Shown piece by piece: positions 47,011-55,164 of a stretch of 64,000 nucleotides of DNA. The translations under genes were made by a program, and so were the position numbers. Source of the DNA: JAGQOZ01 sp041399205 (lineage in GTDB: Bacteria; Planctomycetota; Planctomycetia; Pirellulales; Pirellulaceae); assembly GCA_041399205.1 (NCBI GenBank), contig JAWKTK010000025.1, positions 70,163-134,162 on the forward strand, in the 5' to 3' direction. A model generated the notes under the pieces. The model saw only the letters and a list, made by a program, of their open reading frames with translations, searched no databases and was not told the origin of the DNA. Each line of letters opens with the position of its first letter. Positions within the stretch are counted from its first letter, which is position 1.

Positions 47011-47862
47011 TTACGAACCGGACTGAATGGACGCGGCCAGAACTTCCACGGGAACCAGCGAATTCAGGCTTCCGGAACGAAAGCCGGCCAAGTCCAAGGT
47101 GACGAATCGAAATCCCAATTCAACCAAATGTCGCTGAACGACTTGAAAAAGATCGGCTTGCAAGAACCGAACAAAATCGCCTTGCGGTACTTCAATCCTG
47201 GCGACATCGCCTTCATGATAGCGAACTCGGACAATTCCAAAGCCGTGATCTTTTAAAAAGCGTTCAGCGGATTCGATCATTCGCAATCGTTCCGGCGAAA
47301 CGGTTTGCCCGTAGGCAATGCGGCTGGACAAACACGGCGCCGCGGGCTTGTCCCAAACGGACAAATTCCAAAACTTCGCCACGTCGCGTACTTGTTGTTT
47401 GGTAAGACCGCATTCGGCCAGTGGACTACGAACGTGATGTTCCGCTGCCGCTTGCATACCAGGTCGGTAATCCGCTTGATCGTCCAGATTCGCACCGTTG
47501 ACCAAAATCCACTGCGGATGCTGCTGTTGAACCGGCTTTAGTTGCGAATAGAGTTCCGTCTTGCAGTGGTAACAGCGGCGTTCGTCATTCTTTAAGTAGT
47601 TTGGATTGTCAAATTCCGAAGTCGCAATCCATGTGTGACGAATGCCAATCTGCTTGGCCGTTTCCATGGCGGCGTTGCGTTCCGTTTCCGACAGACTAGC
47701 GCTGGTGGCCGTGACAGCCAAACTGTTTTCGCCCAACGCGAACGCGGCTGCTTGGGCGACGACGGCCGAATCCACTCCGCCCGAAAACGCCACAATGCAG
47801 CCGGAGTAATCCGAAAAATATCGAATCAAACTCTCGGCCAGCTGCTGGACTGAACTGCTCAT
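47011..47862 (-). CDS. larE: ATP-dependent sacrificial sulfur transferase, LarE family
   Basis: The product is 283 aa. The PP-loop ATPase motif is AFSGGVDSAVVAQA (SGGVDS 27-32). RCYHCKTELYSQL (about 96-108) and KPAAPCLSSRIAYG follow. The Cys at 177 aligns with the cysteine that Lactobacillus LarE sacrifices to dehydroalanine while giving sulfur to the nickel-pincer nucleotide precursor. No larA, larB or larC is in the window, so its client may be different. The gene follows the thioredoxin-like gene at 37 bp and precedes the DUF3859 gene at 8 bp. Confidence 0.94.
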   Translation of the reverse strand: MSSSVQQLAESLIRYFSDYSGCIVAFSGGVDSAVVAQAAAFALGENSLAVTATSASLSETERNAAMETAKQIGIRHTWIATSEFDNPNYLKNDERRCYHCKTELYSQLKPVQQQHPQWILVNGANLDDQADYRPGMQAAAEHHVRSPLAECGLTKQQVRDVAKFWNLSVWDKPAAPCLSSRIAYGQTVSPERLRMIESAERFLKDHGFGIVRVRYHEGDVARIEVPQGDFVRFLQADLFQVVQRHLVELGFRFVTLDLAGFRSGSLNSLVPVEVLAASIQSGS

Positions 47863-47899
47863 TGCAACGTTTCTTGTTATCTGTGTCTGCTTCGAAAAG

Positions 47900-48412
47900 T
47901 TAACCGGAACTGGAAACGGCTCGTTCGAGTGCGGCTTCTAGCGTGCCGCCCATTTCGCTGTTCCACAGCACTTTGCCGTCCTTGCCGACCACCACTTGCG
48001 ACGGAAAAAATTCGACTCGCATCGCTTCAATCGTCCCTTCCGCACCGACGGCGTTGGGCCACGTGATGCCAGCTTGTTGCAGGAACGCTCGAGTCTGTTC
48101 GATGGTATCGGGAACGGTGTCTGGCACCAAACCGACAAATTCGACACCTTGAGAACGATACTTCAGATAAGCCTGAACCAGGCTTGGTGCTTCTTGCACA
48201 CAGGCCTGTCACCAAATGGCCCAAACGTCAATCATCACCACTTTGCCAGCCAACGATTCGTTGGTAACGCTTTGGTTAAGCCAATCGGTTCCCTCCAGCA
48301 CCGGCAGCGTTTCGCCTTTGCCAATCAGGCCAGTGGCTTGTGGTCGACAGCCAACAGCCAACAAGACTGTCAGTATGCCCAGCGATGTCCAGGTCAGTAA
48401 TCGGTTCTTCAT
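47900..48412 (-). CDS. TlpA-like thioredoxin lipoprotein with in-frame TGA at the WCxxC position (candidate selenoprotein)
   Basis: Two same-frame segments (48412-48212 and 48208-47900) are separated only by the TGA at 48209-48211. Read through it, the protein is 170 aa. It has a lipoprotein signal (LGILTVLLAVGC, Cys 22), LIGKGETLPVLEGTDWLNQS, KVVMIDVWAIW, then residue 68 = TGA, then QACVQEAPSLV. The expected motif is WCxxC, so the sequence is W-U-Q-A-C. Downstream VEFVGLVPDT, FFPSQVVVGKDGKVLWN and the cis-Pro loop (PSQVV) complete a TlpA/ResA-like thioredoxin fold. A SECIS-like hairpin follows the TGA. It is first in the operon with larE and DUF3859. The alternative is a nonsense mutation or base-call error at a Cys codon (TGC/TGT to TGA). 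Confidence 0.72.
48169..48185 (-). promoter_or_regulatory. Candidate bacterial SECIS hairpin
   Basis: On the minus strand AAGCCTG - GTT - CAGGCTT forms a perfect 7-bp stem with a 3-nt loop whose first base is G. The loop starts 30 nt after the TGA at 48209-48211, inside the 16-37 nt spacing described for bacterial SECIS elements. A competing pairing (CAGGC right after the TGA with GCCTG) exists, so the in vivo fold is not certain. Confidence 0.5.
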
Positions 48413-48558
48413 GTTGGAACTCCGTTAGTGTGTTTGCGTTGTGCTTTAGTAGCCCGAAACGTAAGTGAGGCAAAACTGAACGTTTTCGTCGTCTGTCGCT
48501 GACGCGTCGAGCTAGGACTTTGGCAAATCGCTTTGTTCGTTGACTCGACGATCCATCT

Positions 48559-51500
48559 CTAGCGAACCATCTGTTTTAGCGTGTCTTCCAAGTCGGTGTC
48601 GAGTAATTCGTTCCATTCGAACATCGTCAAATCCGTCGCTGCGAATGACCGTTCCTTGCCGGTTCGCCACGATTCTAGCTGGTTTTGGCTAGCAGCTAGT
48701 GGTGCTGCCGGCAGGGCGAGCGAACTGTACGTTCCGGCTTGAAAGGCGAAGACCAAGTCGGACGTATTGAAATCGCCGTCGCCGTTCCAGTCACCTTCTG
48801 AATAGGCCGAATTGCCGTCAATGCTGTCTTCATATTCGCCCGCTTGGAATACCAATACCAAATCCGTGGAATTGAACAAGCCGTCACCGTTGGCATCGCC
48901 GGGCACCAGTGATGCCGCGCCCGGGCTGCCGCCGATCTGAGAACTCGCTCGCCAACTACTCGCATTTCCCCACGCCGTCAGGTCGGACTGATTGGGGTTG
49001 AGCAATTCCAAAGACGCTCCTTGCCCATCCGTGGCGGGATACCAAGCGTCGTCATAGGCAAACTGCTGCAAGACTTGGTCACCCACGTTCAGTTGCAACG
49101 TTTCCGTATTGTTGCTGAGCCCACCGCTCCATTCGCCCGCCACAGAAATATCACTGCCGTACCGCAGTGCAAACGCATCTAGGTTTTCGACGACGACCAT
49201 GCGTTGTCCGGGTGCGAGTCGCTGGATGGCGCTATTCGCAAAATCAAATTCGACACCTTGTTCGCCGTCTGCGGTGACGGTGCGAACTAGTTTGGCGCTG
49301 CTGAGATCAATCGTGTTGGACGAAACGTTCATCAGTTCGATGAATTCGAATTCGTCCTTATCGGAATAGCCCGCCGCAATTTCAGACGGCGTCAATGCGC
49401 CGGGATTGTAGTGGATTTCTGTGATGCGCAGCGAAGTGGGCGAAACCGCTTGTCCCACTTGGAATTCGCTCTCCACAATCGGGCTCCATTCCTGTCCGTC
49501 CAGAACTCGCACGGATACTTGTGCGTCCTGCTGCAAGGCAATCGCCTGACCGTTCCAGCGAATGGCGTCGGGGTGGAGACTGCCGCCTGGCTGACGAGGA
49601 TCGGTGCCGTCCAGCGTGTAGTAAATGTCGCCCGCCGGAGCTTCGAATGTCAGCTGAAAGCCGACGTCCACTTGGCCGCCAAATTGATTCAGTGACGCGG
49701 CGGCCAGTTCGGGAAAGAGGTCTCGATTGCGGAATTGTCCCAACACGATTTCTCGGCGCTGAGCTAAGAATGTGTTGTACAGCCAATCGACTTCGGCCAA
49801 CCAGGTATTCTTGTTCAGCGGCACGGTGTTGTGTTGATCACCCCAACGAGCGGATTCGGCAATAATGGCTTGATCGATTTGAGCCGCTCGACGCTGCATC
49901 AACGCCGTCGCGTTTTCCGTGGTCAATGGTCCGTCGTTAAAGAAATGCTTTTGCACTCGATCCGCAAACGCCAGCCGATACTCTTCCAACGCATCCAGTT
50001 GTTGATGGATATACTTCGGATTGAATGACGTGCGAACTCGCCCAGCCGTGGAATCCCGAGTTCCATCAAACGTTTCGCTTAACATGTTATGTTCATTGTC
50101 ATGCGCAATGAACTGCCAACCGTCTCGACCGGTTCGGTCAAACACGGCCCAGAAGTTGTTCGCCACGTCACCGCCTAATGAAACCGGCATGTCTTGATTG
50201 CCGGTGAAAAAGACGTTGATCATGAAATCGATGACGGCATCGGGCTGGACGTGAACGGTATAGTCAGGGTTGTCGGTGCCGTCCGGATTCTTACCTTGAA
50301 CAAAGTAATAATCGTCCAGCGAATTGAACCCGGCATTGGCGATAGTCCAGAATTCGTTCCAACCATCCAACGTTCCGTCCGTTGCTTCCAACGTTCCACC
50401 GCTGGCCTTGATGGCATCATAGTCTTCTGGATCGCCGCCAAAATAGTCTGCGGCAAAGTTGGCTTCCGGCCGTTCTTCGGTCTGGAACATGCCCCAGTAT
50501 TGTCCGTTCAAGTACAGGTGGTAGTATCGGCCGCGAGTGTATTCTTGGCCGAGTGCTCGTTGCAGATCGCGAGAATAGATGTCTCGGAGAAATGTGTTCC
50601 GAGTTTCATCGTTGAACGAACTGTTGCTCCACGCATAGTTCTGCGCGGTTCGCAAATCAAGGGCTTTGAACGAATCGACTCCTTCGTCTTCGAATAGCGG
50701 AAAGTTCAACGACGTTTCACCATAGGCACCTCGAAAGAACAAACGGAACGAATGCTTGGGATTCGCACTGCCTCGGCTAAATCCTCCGCGAATTCGCAAC
50801 CCCGCGTTGATTTGGAAACCGGTAGAACCGTCTGGATTGATCAGTTCCACCGACGCCGGACGTTCCCATTCTCGACCGTCTTGCGCCGGGTTTACGTAGA
50901 TTCCTGTCCCCGGGTCAACGAGATTGGCCATGTCGGTCACCAGCGAAATCGTTGGAATCTGCGTCAACGCGTCTTTGATTTGGGACGACCATTCTGGGTT
51001 GTCCACAATGTCTGGATCCATGCCATAGTCAAATCGTTGGCCTTTGACCGGAGCGGACGGCCAGCCTGCCGGAGTTTCGCCGTTGGGTGATTGGCGAATG
51101 ACGTCGTCCAGGAAAATGTAAGACGCCGTTTGAGAAAGCGACTGCACTACGCCCGCTTTAAACGCCGAAGCGCGAAGGTTCGATGTCTTGTTGATCGAAA
51201 TCGGCCCGCTGTAGACCGTTCCATTCGTTTCGGAAGGCGTCGATCCGTCTAAGGTATAACGAATCACGGTGTCTGCGTCCGGCGACGTGATGGTGGCCGT
51301 GAACGCTTGTTCGAAGAAACCACGATCGGGGCTGATGCTCACAGGCTGCAGGAAAGCTGGCTGTGACACACCATTGTCAGCGCCAGGAGTCGGTTCGGCA
51401 AAGAACTGATCACCGGTGGCTGTGCGACCATAGGACGCCAGCGGAGTCTGAGCGGGATAGGCGTCGCCATAGGAATCGATCACCGTACCATCATAAAAGG

Positions 51501-53793
51501 ATAACCCTAGAAATTCGCCTTCCAGCGACAGGCCAAAGTTGGTGTGCAAGAGTTCCAGTTCATCTAAGCGAGTGTCAGTGATATTTTCACCAGACGCCAG
51601 CACTACCAAATAGCCGCCGGCGGGAATGATGGTCCCGTCGGGGAATTGCCAGCGAGTGGTATTGTTGGCATCGTCGCTAAGGTACAGCCCGCCGACATCA
51701 ATGTCCGCATTCAAACGGTTTTGGATTTCAATCCATTCATGCGGCGTCCGGGCGTCTCGGAAACGGTCGCCAGGCTCCAGTCGAGTGCGCGTGGCCAATA
51801 GCGAAGGATTGGCCGCCATGAATTCCGAAATCACCAACGGGCGATCGGCAACCGTGATGGAAACGGTCTGAGCTGCCGAATAATCTTGACCGTCAAACAC
51901 GCGATAGGTAAACGAATCGGCGTGCGGACCAGCTTGATTCGAAGTATACGAAAACGATCCGTCGGCGTTCAATTGCACCGAGCCCAGTGCAGGCGATGTG
52001 ACGATTTCCGTCGTCAATTCGGCCGAATCGATATCGGCATCGTTCGCCAGCAGGCCTCGAGCAACCGGGACGCTGAGCGCTAAATCGACCGGCATGAAAT
52101 AGGCGTCTGGTTGCGTCGTCGGTAAATCGTTGACCGCATCAATTTGCAAGCGAACCGTGGTGGGAACCGAATCATCAAATCCGTCCGTTGTCAGATAACT
52201 GAATTCGACTTGTCCGCTGAATTCTGCCTCTGGCACATAATCGAACGAACCATTCGCGTTCATCGTCAAGGTGCCCGATTCCGGTTCGGACAATAATACC
52301 ACCGACAACGTGTTGTCACTCTGCGCATCTGTGTCATTGGCCAGCAGGCCGTTTTCGACCGAAACGGCGAGTGTTTGGTCTTCTGGGCTGGAGTATTCAT
52401 CGGCCACGGCCGTGGGTGGCGTATTGACGGCCAAGGTTACCGTAACGGGAGCAGTAAGCCGAGTGCCATCATTGACTTGATACTGGAATGTCGCCAGCCC
52501 AGTGAAATCTTGCGGAGCATACTCAAACGATCCATCGGCGTTCAATTGAAGCTGGCCGCCGGTGACATCACTGGCCAGTTGTACCGTCAGATCGGCCATG
52601 TCAGGATTGGCGTCATTGGCCAAGACACCGTTTTGCGCAGTGACTGTCAGCGTTTCGCCGGGAAGCAGTTTATAGGCGTCGGCGGTGGAAGTCGCACCGT
52701 CATAAACCGCTTGAACGTTGATGGTCACCGTAACCGGTTCTGATCCGCGAAAATCAACCGCTTGATAAGTGAATGAATCTTGCCCAAAGAAATTGTTTTC
52801 CGAATCATAAACAAACGAGCCATCTGGATCGAAGCTTAGTTCGCCATGACGAGTTGTTGTCAGTAGCGTTGCCGTCAAAGCGTCTCCGTCTGGATCGGTA
52901 TCGTTGGCAAGTACGCCAGTGGGAAAGGGAACAAAAAACAGAACGGCATCTTCGACCGTCAGGTAGGTGTCGGCATTGGCAACGGGCCGCTGGTTGTTGT
53001 AATACGCGTTCAAATCGTCTTGCAGGCTGGCAACTTCGCCACTGGAAAGAGCTCCATCATAAAACTGAATCTGATAAATATCGCCCGTGAACGGATTCTG
53101 CCCGCTGGTCAAAGCGCCAAAAGCCAAATCCAACGAACTGCGTGCCGTTCCGTTAGCGGAGTTGGAGACGACGACAGGGAAGTCATCCACGTAAAGTGAA
53201 AGATTCGAACCGGATCGAGTAACCACGGCGGTGTGACGGAATCCATCGTTCCAATCGGGTGACGAATAGACGTTTTCCACAGGCGTCCCAAACCCGCCAG
53301 ACATGCCGGTCGCCAGCTGTCCGAATCGATTGATAGTCAAGCCCCAGTCTTTGCCAAATCCCAGTTGATTGCCGTCCACTAGACCGGTGTTTTCATACCA
53401 TAGAGCATTCCCCCCGACCAAGTCGTTTGAACTGGTTTGAAACACGACCGCCACAGAGAAGTCATTTGCATTGGACAGCGGACTGGCATTGGCATCGACA
53501 AAGAAATAGTCCGCACCATCGGATGGATCGAACCGCAACACAGCACGGTCACTCAATTCGTCCGTCTCCAGCGTTGGTGAACCGGTTGCGGCGGCCAGTA
53601 TGTTAGATTTCGAATCAAACCATGCGGAAATCGTCGCGCCGTCGGCATGATCAACTCGCAAGTCTTCGGCCGACCACGCGGCGATCAAGTCGCCTGCCAA
53701 TAGACACCGATATTCCAGTGGTTCAAAATGCCCGATATTTCTCGACTGACGAACGACTGCCAACTTCTTGGCGGAAAAAACAGATGGGCGCAC
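48559..53793 (-). CDS. Giant secreted multidomain protein: LamG, cadherin-like repeats, lamin-tail, CotH kinase, dockerin-like
   Basis: The product is 1744 aa in one frame. An N-terminal FEPLEYRCLLAGD is a LEPR-XLL variant. Then: a LamG/concanavalin-like domain (about 45-260, FRHTAVVTRSGSNLSLYVDD) and four cadherin-like/VCBS-type repeats (about 270-640, GVLANDTDPDGDALTATL, LLANDTDAQSDN). Next come a lamin-tail domain (about 650-800), a chitobiase-C-like unit (VIRYTLDGSTPSETNGTVYS, about 840-895) and a CotH kinase domain (about 935-1340, LRIRGGFSRGSANPKHSFRL, LDLRTAQNYAW). A second lamin-tail unit (about 1455-1600, RITEIHYNPG) and dockerin-like loops (GDANGDGLFNSTDLVLVFQA, EGDWNGDGDFNTSDLV) end the protein. 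CotH-type kinases phosphorylate secreted proteins. Whether this one is active is unknown. Confidence 0.88.
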   Translation of the reverse strand: MRPSVFSAKKLAVVRQSRNIGHFEPLEYRCLLAGDLIAAWSAEDLRVDHADGATISAWFDSKSNILAAATGSPTLETDELSDRAVLRFDPSDGADYFFVDANASPLSNANDFSVAVVFQTSSNDLVGGNALWYENTGLVDGNQLGFGKDWGLTINRFGQLATGMSGGFGTPVENVYSSPDWNDGFRHTAVVTRSGSNLSLYVDDFPVVVSNSANGTARSSLDLAFGALTSGQNPFTGDIYQIQFYDGALSSGEVASLQDDLNAYYNNQRPVANADTYLTVEDAVLFFVPFPTGVLANDTDPDGDALTATLLTTTRHGELSFDPDGSFVYDSENNFFGQDSFTYQAVDFRGSEPVTVTINVQAVYDGATSTADAYKLLPGETLTVTAQNGVLANDANPDMADLTVQLASDVTGGQLQLNADGSFEYAPQDFTGLATFQYQVNDGTRLTAPVTVTLAVNTPPTAVADEYSSPEDQTLAVSVENGLLANDTDAQSDNTLSVVLLSEPESGTLTMNANGSFDYVPEAEFSGQVEFSYLTTDGFDDSVPTTVRLQIDAVNDLPTTQPDAYFMPVDLALSVPVARGLLANDADIDSAELTTEIVTSPALGSVQLNADGSFSYTSNQAGPHADSFTYRVFDGQDYSAAQTVSITVADRPLVISEFMAANPSLLATRTRLEPGDRFRDARTPHEWIEIQNRLNADIDVGGLYLSDDANNTTRWQFPDGTIIPAGGYLVVLASGENITDTRLDELELLHTNFGLSLEGEFLGLSFYDGTVIDSYGDAYPAQTPLASYGRTATGDQFFAEPTPGADNGVSQPAFLQPVSISPDRGFFEQAFTATITSPDADTVIRYTLDGSTPSETNGTVYSGPISINKTSNLRASAFKAGVVQSLSQTASYIFLDDVIRQSPNGETPAGWPSAPVKGQRFDYGMDPDIVDNPEWSSQIKDALTQIPTISLVTDMANLVDPGTGIYVNPAQDGREWERPASVELINPDGSTGFQINAGLRIRGGFSRGSANPKHSFRLFFRGAYGETSLNFPLFEDEGVDSFKALDLRTAQNYAWSNSSFNDETRNTFLRDIYSRDLQRALGQEYTRGRYYHLYLNGQYWGMFQTEERPEANFAADYFGGDPEDYDAIKASGGTLEATDGTLDGWNEFWTIANAGFNSLDDYYFVQGKNPDGTDNPDYTVHVQPDAVIDFMINVFFTGNQDMPVSLGGDVANNFWAVFDRTGRDGWQFIAHDNEHNMLSETFDGTRDSTAGRVRTSFNPKYIHQQLDALEEYRLAFADRVQKHFFNDGPLTTENATALMQRRAAQIDQAIIAESARWGDQHNTVPLNKNTWLAEVDWLYNTFLAQRREIVLGQFRNRDLFPELAAASLNQFGGQVDVGFQLTFEAPAGDIYYTLDGTDPRQPGGSLHPDAIRWNGQAIALQQDAQVSVRVLDGQEWSPIVESEFQVGQAVSPTSLRITEIHYNPGALTPSEIAAGYSDKDEFEFIELMNVSSNTIDLSSAKLVRTVTADGEQGVEFDFANSAIQRLAPGQRMVVVENLDAFALRYGSDISVAGEWSGGLSNNTETLQLNVGDQVLQQFAYDDAWYPATDGQGASLELLNPNQSDLTAWGNASSWRASSQIGGSPGAASLVPGDANGDGLFNSTDLVLVFQAGEYEDSIDGNSAYSEGDWNGDGDFNTSDLVFAFQAGTYSSLALPAAPLAASQNQLESWRTGKERSFAATDLTMFEWNELLDTDLEDTLKQMVR

Positions 53794-53948
53794 AGCGATA
53801 ACTCCTTCGTCAGCGGGGGTTCAAGAAAGTGAACGAATCGTGAAGCCTCGTTGAAGAGTATACCAGTCGCAAGTGCCATTCGAAATGGAGCCCTAGGCTA
53901 AACAACGAAACAGCATGCTGGCCCTTGGGGCAGAAGAATCTTGCAAAA

Positions 53949-54008
53949 CGCCGAGGCCCAGAGCACGCAGAGATCAAACTTCGCAAGATCCGCTCTGCGC
54001 CCTCGGCG
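53949..54008. repeat. Imperfect inverted repeat of the CTCTGCG/CGCCGAGG type
   Basis: CGCCGAGGCCCAGAG with GCACGCAGAG (from 53949) pairs imperfectly with CTCTGCGCCCTCGGCG (53993-54008), and ACTCTGCG follows. Such CTCTGCG...CTCGGCG elements are dispersed in many planctomycete and verrucomicrobial genomes. It lies in the 719-bp gap 53794-54512. The rest of that gap includes a minus-strand open frame (54019-54489) without any recognised motif, and I do not call it. Confidence 0.6.
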
Positions 54009-54512
54009 ACTCTGCGTTTCAAAATCTTCCGCAACAAGAAATTTCAAAGCGCGCGGCACGAAGGGATTTGACCCCGCGCTGCTTGCTTTCCTTGGTTCGG
54101 TGTCGTTGGATTGGCGGTGACAATTTGGATTCGCATGCAGACCGAGCGACGCCGTGTTCGTGACCGATGACGTGTGCGCAAAGAAGAAACCACTCTACCT
54201 TGGGTCCACCAGGGACAGTATCGCCAGACAGATCAAGAAGATTGGCTGTCCCTCTTAATTTTCCGAAGCCACTCTCGAAAGCAGCAAAGCCGACATCGAG
54301 ATCGAAATGATCCACATTATGATCCGGAGGCGTGCCTAGCAGCGAATGCCAAACGAGACATTTCGAAACGTCGATAAAAGAACAAAGGCTGCCTGGAACA
54401 CCGATTTTCTTGAAAAACTCGTAATTGGCCAGTGATTTAGATGCGACAGTCGTGGTTGGCCAAAGCGAGTTGAAACCCGAAAGAACCAAACGAACTTGAT
54501 TTCGGACAAATC

Positions 54513-55164
54513 TTGTGTCATAACGACACAGAATGTGTCTCTGCGTCCTGCCTTAACCAAAGACAAATCTATGCCTTTTTTACATCAGATTCGAATGGTG
54601 CCGACGATAACGTTACCCAACTCCTATTGGCATCCAATGGCGGCGACGATGCGGCACAGAATCGACTGTTCGAAATGGTAGAGCGAGAACTTCGCATTAT
54701 CGCTCGGAAGCAGTTGCGGTCGGAACGTCCCGATCATTCACTACAGGTCACAATTCTGGTCGACGACACATTGTTGGAATTGCTCGGGCGAATGCAGAAA
54801 TCAAGTGAGAATCGGCGTCACTTTTATCGCACGGCAGCGAAGAAAATTCGCAACTTGCTGATCGATCACGAGCGAAAACGGCGTGCGCAGCGACGCGGTG
54901 GTGGCGAATTTCGCCGCGTTTCGCTCGGACCTGATCAACTGAGCGGCGAATCAACAAGAATCGACCTTTGGCACTTGATCAAGCACTTACCGCTCGCTGC
55001 TATCGATCAACGCCAAAGTGACATCGTTGAATTGCATCATTTCGGCGGATGTTCCTGTCAACGAAACCGCCCAAATTTTGGATGTCTCGCCTAGCACGAT
55101 CAAGAATGAATGGAGATTCGCGAAGGCTTGGCTACACCGCGAGCTAACCTGTGACAAGATTTGA
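54513..55164 (+). pseudogene. Frameshifted ECF sigma factor of the planctomycete (TIGR02999-like) type
   Basis: In the first frame, VTQLLLASNGGDDAAQNRLF, VERELRIIARKQLRSERPDH, SLQVTILVDDTLLELLG and RRHFYRTAAKKIRNLLIDHE (then RKRRAQRRGGG) match region 2 of this sigma group. After IVELHHFGG (about 55045) the frame is lost. The next frame continues DVPVNETAQILDVSPSTIKN and EWRFAKAWLHREL to the TGA at 55162-55164, which is region 4. One or more bases are missing or added at about 55046-55050. The stop overlaps the start of the kinase frame (GTG 55151), the usual sigma-kinase coupling. It may be a true pseudogene or a sequence error. Confidence 0.75.

Noticed and set aside
48209..48412. Short lipoprotein ending at the TGA, with a separate 99-aa gene after it
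   Set aside because: Both parts are in one frame, together give a full TlpA-like fold, and the break falls exactly on the WCxxC cysteine. A single read-through protein explains this better.
54019..54489. 156-aa minus-strand frame in the 53.8-54.5 kb gap
   Set aside because: It runs across repeat DNA, has no motif, and its composition differs from neighbouring genes. There is not enough to call a gene.
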